A stretch of 39,604 nt of DNA from an uncultured Burkholderiales bacterium (GCA_903880855.1 CAIRQX010000064.1:1-39604), one strand, 5' to 3'; shown: positions 18,020 through 28,386, counted from the stretch's first letter. Notes: generated by a model not told the origin, from the letters alone. A program made the numbers and translations.

Positions 18020-18619
18020 ATGAAACAACTATTTATACCTTTCTTATTGCTCTGTTTTGGCTTGGGCAATAGCGCCTTGGTGTTCGCGGCAACCGAGCCT
18101 TCTGTTACTGCCAACACGGCTTCTGCGTCATGTCCCAAGTTGCTGCAACACACCATGCTCAGGCTACAAGATGAAAAGCCACAGGCGCTTTGCCAATATG
18201 CAGGACAAGTGGTGTTGGTTGTCAATACGGCAAGCTTTTGTGGGTTTACATCGCAATACAAAGGCTTAGAGGCTCTGTACGCCAAATACAAAGACCGTGG
18301 CTTGGTGGTGTTAGGTTTCCCAAGTAACGATTTTTCACAAGAGCCTGAGAGCAACGCCAAGATCGCTGATTTTTGCGACAACACGTTTGGCGTGAAATTT
18401 CCTATGTTCACCAAAACATCTGTGCGTGGAACTGACGCCGTACCGTTGTTCAAACAATTGACCGAACAAACCGGCACTGCGCCTAAATGGAATTTTTACA
18501 AATACTTGATCAGCCGCGACGGCAAGACGGTCAAAAGCTATGGATCCATGACCGGCCCGCAAGACAAAGGTTTTGTCAGCGAGGTTGAAAAATTACTTGC
18601 GGCCAAGGACTATCGTTAA
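18020..18619 (+). CDS. Exported glutathione peroxidase-family protein
   Basis: This thiol peroxidase reduces hydrogen peroxide or lipid hydroperoxides. The 199-residue protein starts with a cleavable signal peptide (MKQLFIPFLLLCFGLGNSAL, then VFAA), so it should act in the periplasm, unlike the usual cytoplasmic BtuE type. The catalytic cysteine is C74 in NTASFCGFTSQY. The family glutamine lies in FSQEPES, the tryptophan in KWNFYKYL, and C119 (ADFCDN) is a probable resolving cysteine, suggesting thioredoxin-type rather than glutathione recycling. Its stop overlaps the next start (TAATG). It is the first gene of the six-gene lipid-modification cluster, which hints at protecting unsaturated or modified acyl chains. 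That role is inferred. Confidence 0.9.
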   Translation: MKQLFIPFLLLCFGLGNSALVFAATEPSVTANTASASCPKLLQHTMLRLQDEKPQALCQYAGQVVLVVNTASFCGFTSQYKGLEALYAKYKDRGLVVLGFPSNDFSQEPESNAKIADFCDNTFGVKFPMFTKTSVRGTDAVPLFKQLTEQTGTAPKWNFYKYLISRDGKTVKSYGSMTGPQDKGFVSEVEKLLAAKDYR

Positions 18620-19902
18620 TGCGTAAACGGATTGCCGTTATCGGTTCGGGTATTTCTGGTTTATCTGCGGCCTACCATTTACGCAACCAGGCAGACGTCA
18701 CCTTATTTGAAGCGGGTTCGTATTTTGGCGGCCATACGCACACAGTGGATGTCACATTGCCCAGCCCACAGGGAATGGTGACGCATGGTGTGGACACCGG
18801 GTTTTTGGTTTTCAATGAGCGCACCTATCCTGGGCTGATTGGACTTTTCGCAGAGCTGCAGGTTCAAACTTCTGCGTCTGACATGTCTTTTTCGGTACAA
18901 ACCCCGCACGCTTCGGGGCAACGGGCCATGGAGTGGAGTGGCTCCAATTTAAATACCGTATTTGCGCAGCGTAGCAATTTATTAAGCCCCACATTTTTAG
19001 GCATGTTCCGCGATGTGTTGCGCTTCAACACATTGGCCAATGCTTTGGCTGATCGTGGCCAAGACCATGCATTGATGCAACCCTTGGGTGAGTTTTTAGA
19101 GGATCACAAATTTGGATCTGCATTTCGCCACTGGTATTTATTGCCCATGCTAGGTTGCATATGGAGCTGCCCCACAGATCAAATGTTGCAATTTCCTGTT
19201 GCCACCATGGTCCGTTTTTGTCACAACCATGGGTTGATTCAAGTGGTGAACCGTCCGCAATGGTTCACGGTCACCGGTGGTGCCAAGCACTATGTTGAAA
19301 AGTTATTGCAACATATCCCACGTACACACTTGCAAACACCTGTGAAGCGTATAGAACGCAATGGCAGCGAAGCACGTGTTTTCACTGCCAGTGGATCAGA
19401 GGATTTTGATGGCGTGGTACTGGCTTGCCATGCCGACCAAGCTTTGTCTCTTTTGGCGCAACCCTCGCCACAAGAACAGGCATTGCTTGGCGCGATTCGC
19501 TACCACCCCAACAAGGCGGTCTTGCATACGGATACATCGGTCATGCCAAAGAAGAAACTCGCATGGGCCGCTTGGAACTATGAACGCGCCACAGATTTAG
19601 GACTTGAATCTAGCCGAGTCTGCTTGCATTACTGGATCAATCGTTTGCAGCCTCTTCCGTTTTCAGAAGATGTGGTGGTGTCGCTCAATCCAGTTCGCGC
19701 AATTGACCCCAGCAAAGTGCTGGGCGAGTATGACTATGCGCATCCCGTGTTTGATCTTGGTGCTATCAAGGCACAGTCTCAGTTACCCAGCTTGCAAGGC
19801 CATCAAAACACTTGGTATGCAGGCGCATGGATGGGTTACGGGTTTCACGAAGACGGATTCAAAGCAGGTCGTGATGCCGCATCAGGAATATTGGCCGCAT
19901 GA
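18619..19902 (+). CDS. FAD-dependent amine-oxidase-like oxidoreductase (COG2907 type)
   Basis: This flavoprotein has 427 residues, with an N-terminal dinucleotide fold (IAVIGSGISGLSAAYHL, residues 5-21), the following FGGHTHTVDV and FAD-closing sequence WYAGAWMGYGFHEDGFKAG near the C-terminus. Members of this family travel with DUF1365 and cyclopropane-fatty-acid-synthase-like genes. In alphaproteobacteria, methylated and furan fatty acid synthesis uses proteins named UfaM, UfaD and UfaO, and a flavoprotein of this kind is a candidate for the desaturation or oxidation step. That is inference here. Start ATG overlaps the upstream stop by one base, and its end overlaps the DUF1365 start by four. 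Confidence 0.88.
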   Translation: MRKRIAVIGSGISGLSAAYHLRNQADVTLFEAGSYFGGHTHTVDVTLPSPQGMVTHGVDTGFLVFNERTYPGLIGLFAELQVQTSASDMSFSVQTPHASGQRAMEWSGSNLNTVFAQRSNLLSPTFLGMFRDVLRFNTLANALADRGQDHALMQPLGEFLEDHKFGSAFRHWYLLPMLGCIWSCPTDQMLQFPVATMVRFCHNHGLIQVVNRPQWFTVTGGAKHYVEKLLQHIPRTHLQTPVKRIERNGSEARVFTASGSEDFDGVVLACHADQALSLLAQPSPQEQALLGAIRYHPNKAVLHTDTSVMPKKKLAWAAWNYERATDLGLESSRVCLHYWINRLQPLPFSEDVVVSLNPVRAIDPSKVLGEYDYAHPVFDLGAIKAQSQLPSLQGHQNTWYAGAWMGYGFHEDGFKAGRDAASGILAA

Positions 19903-20666
19903 CTATTAACGCTCATCAACCGCTTATCGGTTTTGGCCAAGTACGCCACACCCGATTGCGGCCTGCGCGCCATGCATTCGCATACGGCACTTTTTTTCTG
20001 ATGCTGCCTATGCGCTCGTTGGCAAAGTTCGGCAGCAAAGTACTCGCTCTCAACCAGTTTGGCGCCATCAGCTTTAACGACCGAGACCATGGTGATGGTC
20101 GCGATGTATCTCAAGGCGGCGCATTGGCTTGGCTAGACGCGTTGCTGCACAGCGAAGGCATAGCCGATGCCAATGGCGAGGTGTGGCTACATTGCTATCC
20201 GCGCATTTTTGGTTTTACTTTCAAACCAGTGAGTTTTTGGTATTGCCACGACACATCTGACAATCTGCGTGCCATCGTGGTTGAAGTGAACAACACATTT
20301 GGAGAGCGCCATTGCTATTTATTAGACAAGCCGCAATGGGGCATCGAACAAACGGCTGATAAGGTGTTTCATGTATCGCCCTTCTGTAGCGTGGAAGGGC
20401 AGTATCGTTTTCGGTTTATGCGAACCTCAGACCGCACTGTTGCTCGGATCGACCACGATGATGCATTAGGTGCCTTGATACAAACCAGTGTGAGCGGCCA
20501 TCTGGTTGCGTTGAGCACACGCACCCAATGGCAGGCTTTGCTTCGCTATCCTTTGATGACGGTTATGGTGGTGGTGCGTATCCATTGGCAAGCTTTCAAG
20601 TTGTGGCGAAAAAAAGTAACATTTTTCTCAAAGCCCACGCCCCCGCAAGATTTTGTGACCCGTTGA
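19899..20666 (+). CDS. DUF1365 family protein
   Basis: A DUF1365 protein of 255 residues. Family features seen are an N-terminal GQVRHTRLRPARHAFAYGTF, the central block IFGFTFKPVSFWYCHD near residues 103-118, VVEVNNTFGERHCYLLD, and FHVSPFCSVEGQYRFRF. Its molecular activity is not established to my knowledge. The almost invariant association with amine-oxidase-like and CFA-synthase-like genes implies a role in fatty acyl modification. ATG at 19899 overlaps the previous gene (ATGA), indicating co-translation. The sequence near 166-190 (VSPFCSVEGQ) may hold functional polar residues, but I cannot assign catalysis. Confidence 0.9.
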   Translation: MTINAHQPLIGFGQVRHTRLRPARHAFAYGTFFLMLPMRSLAKFGSKVLALNQFGAISFNDRDHGDGRDVSQGGALAWLDALLHSEGIADANGEVWLHCYPRIFGFTFKPVSFWYCHDTSDNLRAIVVEVNNTFGERHCYLLDKPQWGIEQTADKVFHVSPFCSVEGQYRFRFMRTSDRTVARIDHDDALGALIQTSVSGHLVALSTRTQWQALLRYPLMTVMVVVRIHWQAFKLWRKKVTFFSKPTPPQDFVTR

Positions 20667-20684
20667 TATTTTTGAGGCCCCCTG

Positions 20685-21920
20685 ATGACTATTTCAAATT
20701 CAACGTCTTTTGTTAAAGCTGAAGCGCTGCACGAAACCATGCCAGCCTCTGTGAAGCGCATTGTTGGTTTACTTGAACAGCTGCAACATGGCGTTTTGAC
20801 TGTGCATTGGCCTGAGGGCCAAATCTCACAATTTGGCCAAGCCCATGGAGACGAGTTACACGCCAATTTGCACCTGCATAACTGGGAACCTTTTACGCAG
20901 GCGATGAAATCTGGCGACATTGGTTTTGCGGAGAGCTTTATTGCCGGCGATTGGACATCCAGTGACGTCACCAGTTTGTTGCGCCTTTTTATTGTCAACC
21001 GCAAACATATTGACGACTTGATATTTGGCCATTGGCTAGGCCGCACGTATTACCGCATCAAACATTTCCTCAAACGCAACACCCGTAGCAACAGCCAAAA
21101 AAATATCCAAGCCCACTACGACCTAGGAAACGACTTTTACAAACTGTGGCTAGATGACACCATGAACTATTCATCGGCATGGTTTGATGGTGATTTTTCA
21201 CGCACCACTTCGCATGCCCAAAGCGCCAAGGTGCGTCGCGCATTACACATGGCTGGTGTTCAAGCGGGCAACCGTGTGATGGAGATTGGTTGCGGCTGGG
21301 GGGCACTGGCAGAAATGGGTGCGGCAGATTTTGGCGCGCAAATGTATGGCGTCACGCTTAGCCACGAGCAGTTGGCCTTTGCACAAGAGCGCCTGCATCG
21401 AACCAGTGGCCAAGCAGCCGAACAACTGCGCCTACAAGACTATCGCGATATCACCGACGGCCCCTATGACGCCATCTGTTCTATTGAAATGATTGAAGCT
21501 GTGGGCCAAGCCTTTTGGCCTGAGTACTTTGCAACCATCGCCCGCTTACTCAAACATGGTGGCAAAGCGTGCGTTCAGAGCATCGTGATTGATGACGCGC
21601 TCTTTGAGCGCTATATCCACAGCACTGACTTCATCCAACAATATATTTTCCCGGGTGGCTGCCTGCCTTGCCCGAAAGAGTTTCAAGCGCAAGCCGAACG
21701 TGCGGGACTGCGTATCGTCGACGATATGTCTTTCGGTCTCGACTATGCAGAAACGCTGCGTCGCTGGCGGCTTAAATTTTTAGAAGAAAAATCTAAGGTG
21801 CTGCAACTTAACTTTGATGAACGCTTTATGCGCATTTGGGAGTTTTACCTGTGTTACTGCGAAGCGGCGTTTGAAGAGAAGAATATCGACGTTGTGCAAT
21901 ACACCTTAGAAAAAGTTTGA
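20685..21920 (+). CDS. Cyclopropane-fatty-acyl-phospholipid synthase family methyltransferase
   Basis: This SAM-dependent enzyme acts on cis double bonds of membrane phospholipid acyl chains, making a cyclopropane ring or, in some relatives, a methyl branch. The 411 residues have the N-terminal lipid-binding domain, the conserved QAHYDLGNDFYKLWLD (142-157), the SAM motif VMEIGCGWGA (198-207), and FIQQYIFPGGCLPCPKEF. All are as in bacterial Cfa enzymes. In this cluster context (FAD oxidase, DUF1365, SDR) the enzyme could be of the UfaM type rather than true Cfa; sequence alone does not decide. GAGG lies upstream of the ATG at 20685, 18 bases after DUF1365. Confidence 0.92.
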   Translation: MTISNSTSFVKAEALHETMPASVKRIVGLLEQLQHGVLTVHWPEGQISQFGQAHGDELHANLHLHNWEPFTQAMKSGDIGFAESFIAGDWTSSDVTSLLRLFIVNRKHIDDLIFGHWLGRTYYRIKHFLKRNTRSNSQKNIQAHYDLGNDFYKLWLDDTMNYSSAWFDGDFSRTTSHAQSAKVRRALHMAGVQAGNRVMEIGCGWGALAEMGAADFGAQMYGVTLSHEQLAFAQERLHRTSGQAAEQLRLQDYRDITDGPYDAICSIEMIEAVGQAFWPEYFATIARLLKHGGKACVQSIVIDDALFERYIHSTDFIQQYIFPGGCLPCPKEFQAQAERAGLRIVDDMSFGLDYAETLRRWRLKFLEEKSKVLQLNFDERFMRIWEFYLCYCEAAFEEKNIDVVQYTLEKV

Positions 21921-21921
21921 T

Positions 21922-22692
21922 ATGCCTTTAAACCCTCGCATTACCCAATGGCAAGGCCGCAGCGTTTGGCTGATTGGCGCATCGAGTGGCATTGGCTTGG
22001 CAACAGCCAAAGCCCTGCATGCTGCAGGCGCGCGCGTGACAGTATCTGCGCGTAAAACAGATTTACTCGATGCATTTGTCCAATCACATGCAGGTGCGCA
22101 AGCGATTGCCTTAGATGTCTGCGACACACAAGCTGTCCACGCCGCCACGCAACAAGTTGTTCTGTCGCACGGTATCGATGTGGTGGTGTATTGCTCTGGA
22201 CATTACAAGGCAGTTCGCGCCAATCGCTATTCTTTAGAGGAAATGGTGCGCCATCAAGAGGTGAACTATCTTGGCGTTGCGCGTGTACTAGACGCTGTCT
22301 TGCCGATTTTTTTGGATCAAAAATGTGGCCACATTAGCCTGATTGCTAGTGTTGCCGGCTACAGCGGATTGCCTAATAGTTTGGCTTATGGGCCTACCAA
22401 GGCGGCGATGATCAATTTGGCAGAGTCTTTGTATTTCGATCTCTCGCCCCTAGGTGTTGGTGTGAGCGTGGTCAATCCTGGTTTTGTGGCTACGCCTTTG
22501 ACTGCGCAAAATAAGTTTGCCATGCCTGCATTACTGCAACCCGAGCAAGCGGCTGCCTTCATGCTCGAAGGCTGGGCGGGCGGAGAGTTTGAGATCCATT
22601 ACCCCAAACGTTTCTCACGCTGGTTAAAGTTCATGCGCCTCTTGCCTTACCGTTGGTACTTTGCCATGGTGCGGTCTGCCACCAAAATGTAA
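21922..22692 (+). CDS. Short-chain dehydrogenase/reductase
   Basis: A classical SDR of 256 residues. It has the cofactor motif LIGASSGIG (residues 17-25), the family asparagine region VNYLG, catalytic S143, and Y156-x-x-x-K160 in LAYGPTKAA. A membrane-proximal C-terminal tail rich in basic and aromatic residues (RFSRWLKFMRLLPYRWYFAM) suggests interaction with lipid or membrane. It would reduce or oxidise a carbonyl or hydroxyl group with NAD(P)(H); the natural substrate is unknown. Only one base separates it from the CFA-synthase-like gene, so it belongs to the same transcript and probably to the same lipid pathway. Confidence 0.9.
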   Translation: MPLNPRITQWQGRSVWLIGASSGIGLATAKALHAAGARVTVSARKTDLLDAFVQSHAGAQAIALDVCDTQAVHAATQQVVLSHGIDVVVYCSGHYKAVRANRYSLEEMVRHQEVNYLGVARVLDAVLPIFLDQKCGHISLIASVAGYSGLPNSLAYGPTKAAMINLAESLYFDLSPLGVGVSVVNPGFVATPLTAQNKFAMPALLQPEQAAAFMLEGWAGGEFEIHYPKRFSRWLKFMRLLPYRWYFAMVRSATKM

Positions 22693-22742
22693 GCGCCTCA
22701 ATAAGCGCATATCCCAACAACCATTTCACATAAGTCAAAGTC

Positions 22743-23213
22743 ATGACGATCTCTAGTGAAATATCACCAGACACCCCAGAGCAAGCGGCTTTGCGTGTTG
22801 TGGAGTTTTATGAAACCCTTTCTCCCCAAGGCGTTGTACTGATAAAAGATTTTTATTGTGCGAATGCGTTATTCAAAGACCCCTTCAACGAGGTACAAGG
22901 CGTTGATGCCATTGCTGCGATTTTTTCGCACATGTTTGATGCTCTGATTCAGCCCCGCTTCGTCATCACACAACAAGTTCAGCAAGGTGAGCATTGTTTT
23001 GTGACGTGGGACTTTCTATTTGCGATGCGCAAATTCGAACCCAACATAACGCAAACAATTCGTGGCGCAAGCCATTTGGTCTTTCGCCTAGAGGATGGCG
23101 TGTGGCGCGTAGCCGTACACCGCGACTATTGGGACGCGGCTGAAGAACTTTATGAAAAATTACCTATAGTTGGCGCGATCATGCGCTGGCTAAAGAAGCG
23201 CGCCAATAATTAA
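22743..23213 (+). CDS. NTF2-like / SnoaL-like protein
   Basis: A 156-residue protein with the pattern of the NTF2-like fold: an N-terminal helix pair (QAALRVVEFYETLSPQGV), the FKDPFNEVQG segment, then strands with FVTWDFLFAM and GASHLVFRLEDGVWRVAVH, ending in HRDYWDAAEELYEKLP. Such proteins are ketosteroid-isomerase-like enzymes or binding proteins. Here it is the last gene of the fatty-acid-modification cluster, 50 bases after the SDR. A homologous protein is commonly seen in such clusters, to my recollection. Function is unassigned. It ends eight bases before the convergent GST gene with no evident terminator. Confidence 0.85.
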   Translation: MTISSEISPDTPEQAALRVVEFYETLSPQGVVLIKDFYCANALFKDPFNEVQGVDAIAAIFSHMFDALIQPRFVITQQVQQGEHCFVTWDFLFAMRKFEPNITQTIRGASHLVFRLEDGVWRVAVHRDYWDAAEELYEKLPIVGAIMRWLKKRANN

Positions 23214-23221
23214 ATGACTGT

Positions 23222-23842
23222 TTAAGCCGCTGTTGGGCTTGTGTCTTTAAACGATTGCCGCTGGGCCATGCGCTCATACATTTGCGCTAAGTTGCTGTGT
23301 GCGCCACGCCAGTCAATTTGTGGGAAGCGAAAGTCCAAATAGCCCAAAGCAGCTGCACACGCAATATCAGCCAAGCTCATATGGCTGGCCACACAGAATT
23401 GGCGATCTGCCAATGCGCGGTCCATCGCCACAAGGCTGTTGTCCACCTTTTCCAGTTGACGGTCGATCCATGCCTGCGAACGTTCACCTTCTTTGCGTCC
23501 CGGCCAATTGGCTTCGAGTCGCGCCAAAATCGCAGCGTCTAAAACGCCGTCTGCCAGTGCTTCCCAAGTTTTAACTTCAGCACGTTCACGTCCGTTGGCT
23601 GGAATCAGTTTGCCAACGGGTGACAAAGTGTCTACATATTCAACGATGACGCGCGAGTCAAACAAGGCTTCGCCACCTTCCATCACCAAACAGGGAACTT
23701 TTCCTAGCGGGTTGTATTGGGCCATGACCGTATCTGCTGCCCATACGTCTTCAGTGACAAACTGGTATTCCAGTTTTTTCTCGGCCATAACAATGCGCAC
23801 TTTGCGGACATAGGGACTTGTGATTGCGCCAATAAGCTTCAT
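23222..23842 (-). CDS. Glutathione S-transferase family protein
   Basis: A cytoplasmic GST of about 206 residues. The thioredoxin-like N-terminal domain starts MKLIGAITSPYVRKVRIVM and includes the glutathione-binding NPLGKVPCL and the ALFDSRVIVEYVD segment. The all-helical C-terminal domain has SHMSLADIACAAALGYLDFR. The ATG at 23842 gives the normal family N-terminus; an upstream in-frame TTG at 23854 adds four extra residues and is less likely. The active-site position is serine (TSPY), as in many beta-proteobacterial GSTs of this type. The substrate is unknown. It is divergent from purB and convergent with the lipid cluster. Confidence 0.9.
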   Translation of the reverse strand: MKLIGAITSPYVRKVRIVMAEKKLEYQFVTEDVWAADTVMAQYNPLGKVPCLVMEGGEALFDSRVIVEYVDTLSPVGKLIPANGRERAEVKTWEALADGVLDAAILARLEANWPGRKEGERSQAWIDRQLEKVDNSLVAMDRALADRQFCVASHMSLADIACAAALGYLDFRFPQIDWRGAHSNLAQMYERMAQRQSFKDTSPTAA

Positions 23843-23892
23843 AAACAATTTCAAAATGGAGATTCCTCTATTTTAAAGAGTTCGGGCATACC

Positions 23893-25335
<1,443 letters not shown>

Positions 25336-25346
25336 CGCGCCAGACT

Positions 25347-25907
25347 ATGGCGATCAAATCCACCATCTTCAAGGCGAATATACAAATCGCCGACATCGAC
25401 CACGGCTATTACGCCGACCACGCACTCACTCTAGCGCGTCACCCCAGCGAAACGGATGAACGCATGATGGTGCGCTTAGTGGCGATGTCGCTACAAGCGC
25501 ACGCGTTACAAGACACCTGCAACGGTGATGGCGTATTGGCGTTTGGAGCGGGACTCTCTGACCCCGACGAGCCCGATGTGATGCTGACCGATTTCACCGG
25601 CCGCAAACGCTTGTGGATTGAAGTGGGTCAACCTGAAGACAAGCCTCTTCTCAAAGCGTGCAGTAAAGCTGACCAAGTGATGCTCTATGTGTTCTCGCAT
25701 TCAGGCGATGTGTGGTGGAAGAGCATGCAAACCAAACTCACGCGCCCCAATAACTTACAGGTCTGGCGCATTCCACACACCGCGTCACAAGAGTTAGCAA
25801 AACTCGCTGAGCGCAGCATGCAATTGCAAGCCACGGTTCAAGAACAAGTACTCATGATGGGCAACGGCACCAGCACTGTGGATATTGAATGTGTTCGCTG
25901 GCTTTAA
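25347..25907 (+). CDS. yaeQ: YaeQ family protein
   Basis: A 186-residue protein matching the YaeQ family over its full length, with the opening MAIKSTIFKANIQIADIDHG, HPSETDERMMVRLVA, and LWIEVGQPEDKPLLKACSKA. YaeQ folds resemble PD-(D/E)xK nuclease-like proteins, but no nuclease activity is established and the cellular role is unclear (an old report links it to suppression of an RfaH defect). It starts 11 bases after purB and probably shares its transcript. Its stop TAA overlaps, on the other strand, the stop of the convergent DUF3717 gene within TTAA. Confidence 0.93.
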   Translation: MAIKSTIFKANIQIADIDHGYYADHALTLARHPSETDERMMVRLVAMSLQAHALQDTCNGDGVLAFGAGLSDPDEPDVMLTDFTGRKRLWIEVGQPEDKPLLKACSKADQVMLYVFSHSGDVWWKSMQTKLTRPNNLQVWRIPHTASQELAKLAERSMQLQATVQEQVLMMGNGTSTVDIECVRWL

Positions 25908-26335
25908 TTTGAAGTTTGGTTCTCGGCTTTTTTCTCAGTAGCCCGCTCAGCATATTTATTGAACCGCCAAGCAGTGCCCAACATGGTGATGCGGTGCCAA
26001 GTGTTGCGTTTTTCGGCTGGCGTCATATGCGTCCAGTTTTGTACTTCTTCAAATGTGCGGCCACACCCTTTGCACTCTGGGTCGCCTTGGCTGGTTGAAC
26101 AAATCGCAATGCAGGGAGCGTCTACTGTGGTGTGATACCAGGCTAGCCATGCGTCATGGGCTTTGGCAGGAAATCCTTTTTCTGCAGCCTCGTGCTCTTT
26201 GTAATAAATCATCAATGCATAGACTTCGGCCAATGCGCGGATTTCAGGCGCGAGTGTGACGCCATCGGGCGAGGGCTTTTTATCCCGCCAATAGTTAATG
26301 GCCGCTTCGATATCGGTAATGTGAATACTGGCCAT
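25904..26335 (-). CDS. DUF3717-DUF1289 two-domain protein
   Basis: A 143-residue protein with two recognisable parts. The N-terminal DUF3717-like domain reads HITDIEAAINYWRDKKPSPD and continues through ALAEVYALMIYYKEH. The C-terminal DUF1289 domain (about 73-110) has PCIAICSTSQGDPECKGCGR, then WTHMTPAEKR. The four cysteines of DUF1289 (C74, C78, C87, C90 by my count) are all present and may bind metal. Neither domain has an established function that I know of. The tail (ERATEKKAENQTSN) is charged. The gene is convergent with yaeQ and divergent from the YvlD-like membrane protein with a 68-base gap. Confidence 0.85.
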   Translation of the reverse strand: MASIHITDIEAAINYWRDKKPSPDGVTLAPEIRALAEVYALMIYYKEHEAAEKGFPAKAHDAWLAWYHTTVDAPCIAICSTSQGDPECKGCGRTFEEVQNWTHMTPAEKRNTWHRITMLGTAWRFNKYAERATEKKAENQTSN

Positions 26336-26403
26336 GGAAATAAATGCGTGTCTATCAATTACAAAGCAGAGAATGATAGCTGGGATGCTATGCTTTAGCC
26401 GTT

Positions 26404-26763
26404 ATGAAACTTCTTATTACTTGGGTTCTCCATGCAACGGCTTTACTCGCATTAGCCCAGCTTGCAGTCGGAATTGAAGTTTCAAGCTTTGCAACTGCCA
26501 TGGCGGCCGCTTTGTTAATTGGTTTCCTTAATTTATTTGTGCGTCCAGCCTTAGTGGTTTTGACATTGCCGGTGACGTTTCTCACGCTTGGGCTTTTCTT
26601 ATTCATCATCAATGCGTTAATGTTTTGGGCTGCCGCCGAATTGCTAGACGGATTTCGCGTGAATGGGTTTGCGTCTGCGCTATTGGGTTCTTTGCTTTAC
26701 TCCACATTTGGTATGGTGATCGATTCAGCGCTCCAACATTTGTTCCCGCCGCAGCCGCTCTAA
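26404..26763 (+). CDS. Phage holin family 4 / YvlD-like membrane protein
   Basis: A 119-residue integral membrane protein with about four hydrophobic helices. It has the family pattern AALLIGFLNLFVRPALVVLT, then LPVTFLTLGLFLFIINALMF and LDGFRVNGFASALLGSLL. This family (PF04020, named for holins but mostly non-phage YvlD-like proteins) is common in bacterial chromosomes and is linked in Bacillus to envelope stress. No phage genes surround it, so a lysis role is unlikely. Its last 39 bases overlap the 3' end of the convergent M48 protease gene. Confidence 0.85.
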   Translation: MKLLITWVLHATALLALAQLAVGIEVSSFATAMAAALLIGFLNLFVRPALVVLTLPVTFLTLGLFLFIINALMFWAAAELLDGFRVNGFASALLGSLLYSTFGMVIDSALQHLFPPQPL

Positions 26764-28386
26764 CTCACGCAAACGCGCGTCGACGATAGACGCTTCTATA
26801 TTGCCACTGCGGTCTAACTTGCCTTCTTTGGCCAATTGGTACGCCACTGCTTGTGCCGCTTTGAATCTGTCTAGCGCAGCGGCGTAATCTAACTCTGCGG
26901 CACGTGCCTCCGCTTGCGCACGAATGGCGTGCAAGGTGTCACCTTGCAACTCGTAAGCAGCAGATAAATACAACCACGCACTGGCATCACGGGGCATGCG
27001 GTTGACCCACATCACTAGATCATCCGCCGCCAATTTGCCTTGTGCTGGCAGTTGCGTTGCTACACGGCTTTGCGCCAATAACAAACGCGATGCGCGGTCA
27101 TGGATGTTGATCACCGATGTTTTGGTGCTGAGTAAATTAACAGCTTGTATCGCTTCGCCCGATTGCAATGCTAGCTCTGCTTTAAATAGCAACACCACGC
27201 GCTGGGCAGCAGGCTCTGTAAGTGGTAATACTTCTAAACGTGCCAAGATTCTCCGGGCATTGGCCCAATCGCGTTGGCGCATTTCGGCCATGGCGGCCGC
27301 ATACAAAATGCCCGCTTGTCGCCATAGTGGTGCGGTGGTAACTGTGCTGGAAGCGGCTTGCACACTCAAGCCTCGTAAGGCGTCGATACCTGGGTTAGTC
27401 AACACCAATGCGCGTGCAGACATCATCGCGTGTAAGGGTGTTGTAGGAACAGCGGCGCGTGCAGGCAATAACTGCTGCCTTGCTTGCGCATCCGCGATAC
27501 GCTCGGTTGTCATCGGATGGCTACGCAAATAAGGAAACGATCCGTTGTCGTTCAATCGCGCAGCCTGCTGTAACTTTTCAAACATAGTGACAAAGCCTTG
27601 TGGCTCGAAGCCAGCGTCGGTCATCACACCGTACCCCACACGGTCTGCTTCGCGCTCCATATCGCGTGAAAAATTCAATTGGCTTTGTATAGCTGCTGCT
27701 TGGCCACCAACCAACACGGCGTTTGCAGCACTCATGCCGCTTGCACTAGGCGTGCGACTTGCAGCCAGCATGCCCAAAATCATAGCGCCAATCACCATCG
27801 GGCCTTGTCGGCCTTGTTGCGACATCATGCGTGCGATATGGCGTTGCGTGACATGGCTCAATTCATGCGCTAGCACAGAGGCCAACTCGCCACCATTGCT
27901 CACCGCTGAAATCAAGCCAAGATGCACACCCAAATAACCGCCAGGTAGCGCAAAGGCGTTGATGCTGCGGTCACGAATCAGCGTGACTTCCCATGCAAAT
28001 TGTTGTTCGAGTTCGGGGGTGAGTTCGCCGCGTTGGCGCGCTGCGTTTAGCAGTACTTGCCAGAATGACTGCACATAGTCGCCTAAAACGGGGTCGTCTA
28101 TGTAGTCGGGGTCACGGTAGATTTCTCGGGCTATGTTTTCGCCCAAGCGTCGCTCTAAGCCTAAAGGAATTTCTATTCCGTCTCCTAAATTGGGGAGGCG
28201 GTTGCCTGACATCACAAAGGAAGACGTGTTATTGGTTTGACCATAAAGTGGTTGTCCGCTTATTGCCATCAGAAAACTTAGTGCAAGTAGGCTTGCACGT
28301 TTAAACACTGCATGACGCAGAACACGTGCAGATCGTGAGTTCGAAGTTCTAAGCGAAGTAAAAGATGGCGCTACAGCAACTGGCAT
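26725..28386 (-). CDS. bepA: M48 family metalloprotease with TPR region (BepA-like)
   Basis: BepA-type proteases are periplasmic chaperone-proteases that help assemble or degrade outer-membrane proteins such as LptD. From the ATG at 28386 the protein has 553 residues. It has an N-terminal export signal ([20 protein letters not shown]), preceded by a longer than usual basic leader. The zinc site is HELSH (residues 174-178) with a downstream glutamate in [11 protein letters not shown]. The C-terminal half has tetratricopeptide-like helices ([20 protein letters not shown]). The true start could be later, at a GTG near the signal peptide; the in-frame TTG at 28395 is unlikely. Assignment to BepA rather than another M48 C-subfamily member is by architecture. 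Confidence 0.88.
   Translation of the reverse strand: MPVAVAPSFTSLRTSNSRSARVLRHAVFKRASLLALSFLMAISGQPLYGQTNNTSSFVMSGNRLPNLGDGIEIPLGLERRLGENIAREIYRDPDYIDDPVLGDYVQSFWQVLLNAARQRGELTPELEQQFAWEVTLIRDRSINAFALPGGYLGVHLGLISAVSNGGELASVLAHELSHVTQRHIARMMSQQGRQGPMVIGAMILGMLAASRTPSASGMSAANAVLVGGQAAAIQSQLNFSRDMEREADRVGYGVMTDAGFEPQGFVTMFEKLQQAARLNDNGSFPYLRSHPMTTERIADAQARQQLLPARAAVPTTPLHAMMSARALVLTNPGIDALRGLSVQAASSTVTTAPLWRQAGILYAAAMAEMRQRDWANARRILARLEVLPLTEPAAQRVVLLFKAELALQSGEAIQAVNLLSTKTSVINIHDRASRLLLAQSRVATQLPAQGKLAADDLVMWVNRMPRDASAWLYLSAAYELQGDTLHAIRAQAEARAAELDYAAALDRFKAAQAVAYQLAKEGKLDRSGNIEASIVDARLRELERLRREQMLER

Noticed and set aside
26404-26763. Phage lysis (holin) gene as evidence of a prophage
   Set aside because: The family name is misleading; neighbours are all chromosomal housekeeping genes and no phage gene or attachment repeat is present.
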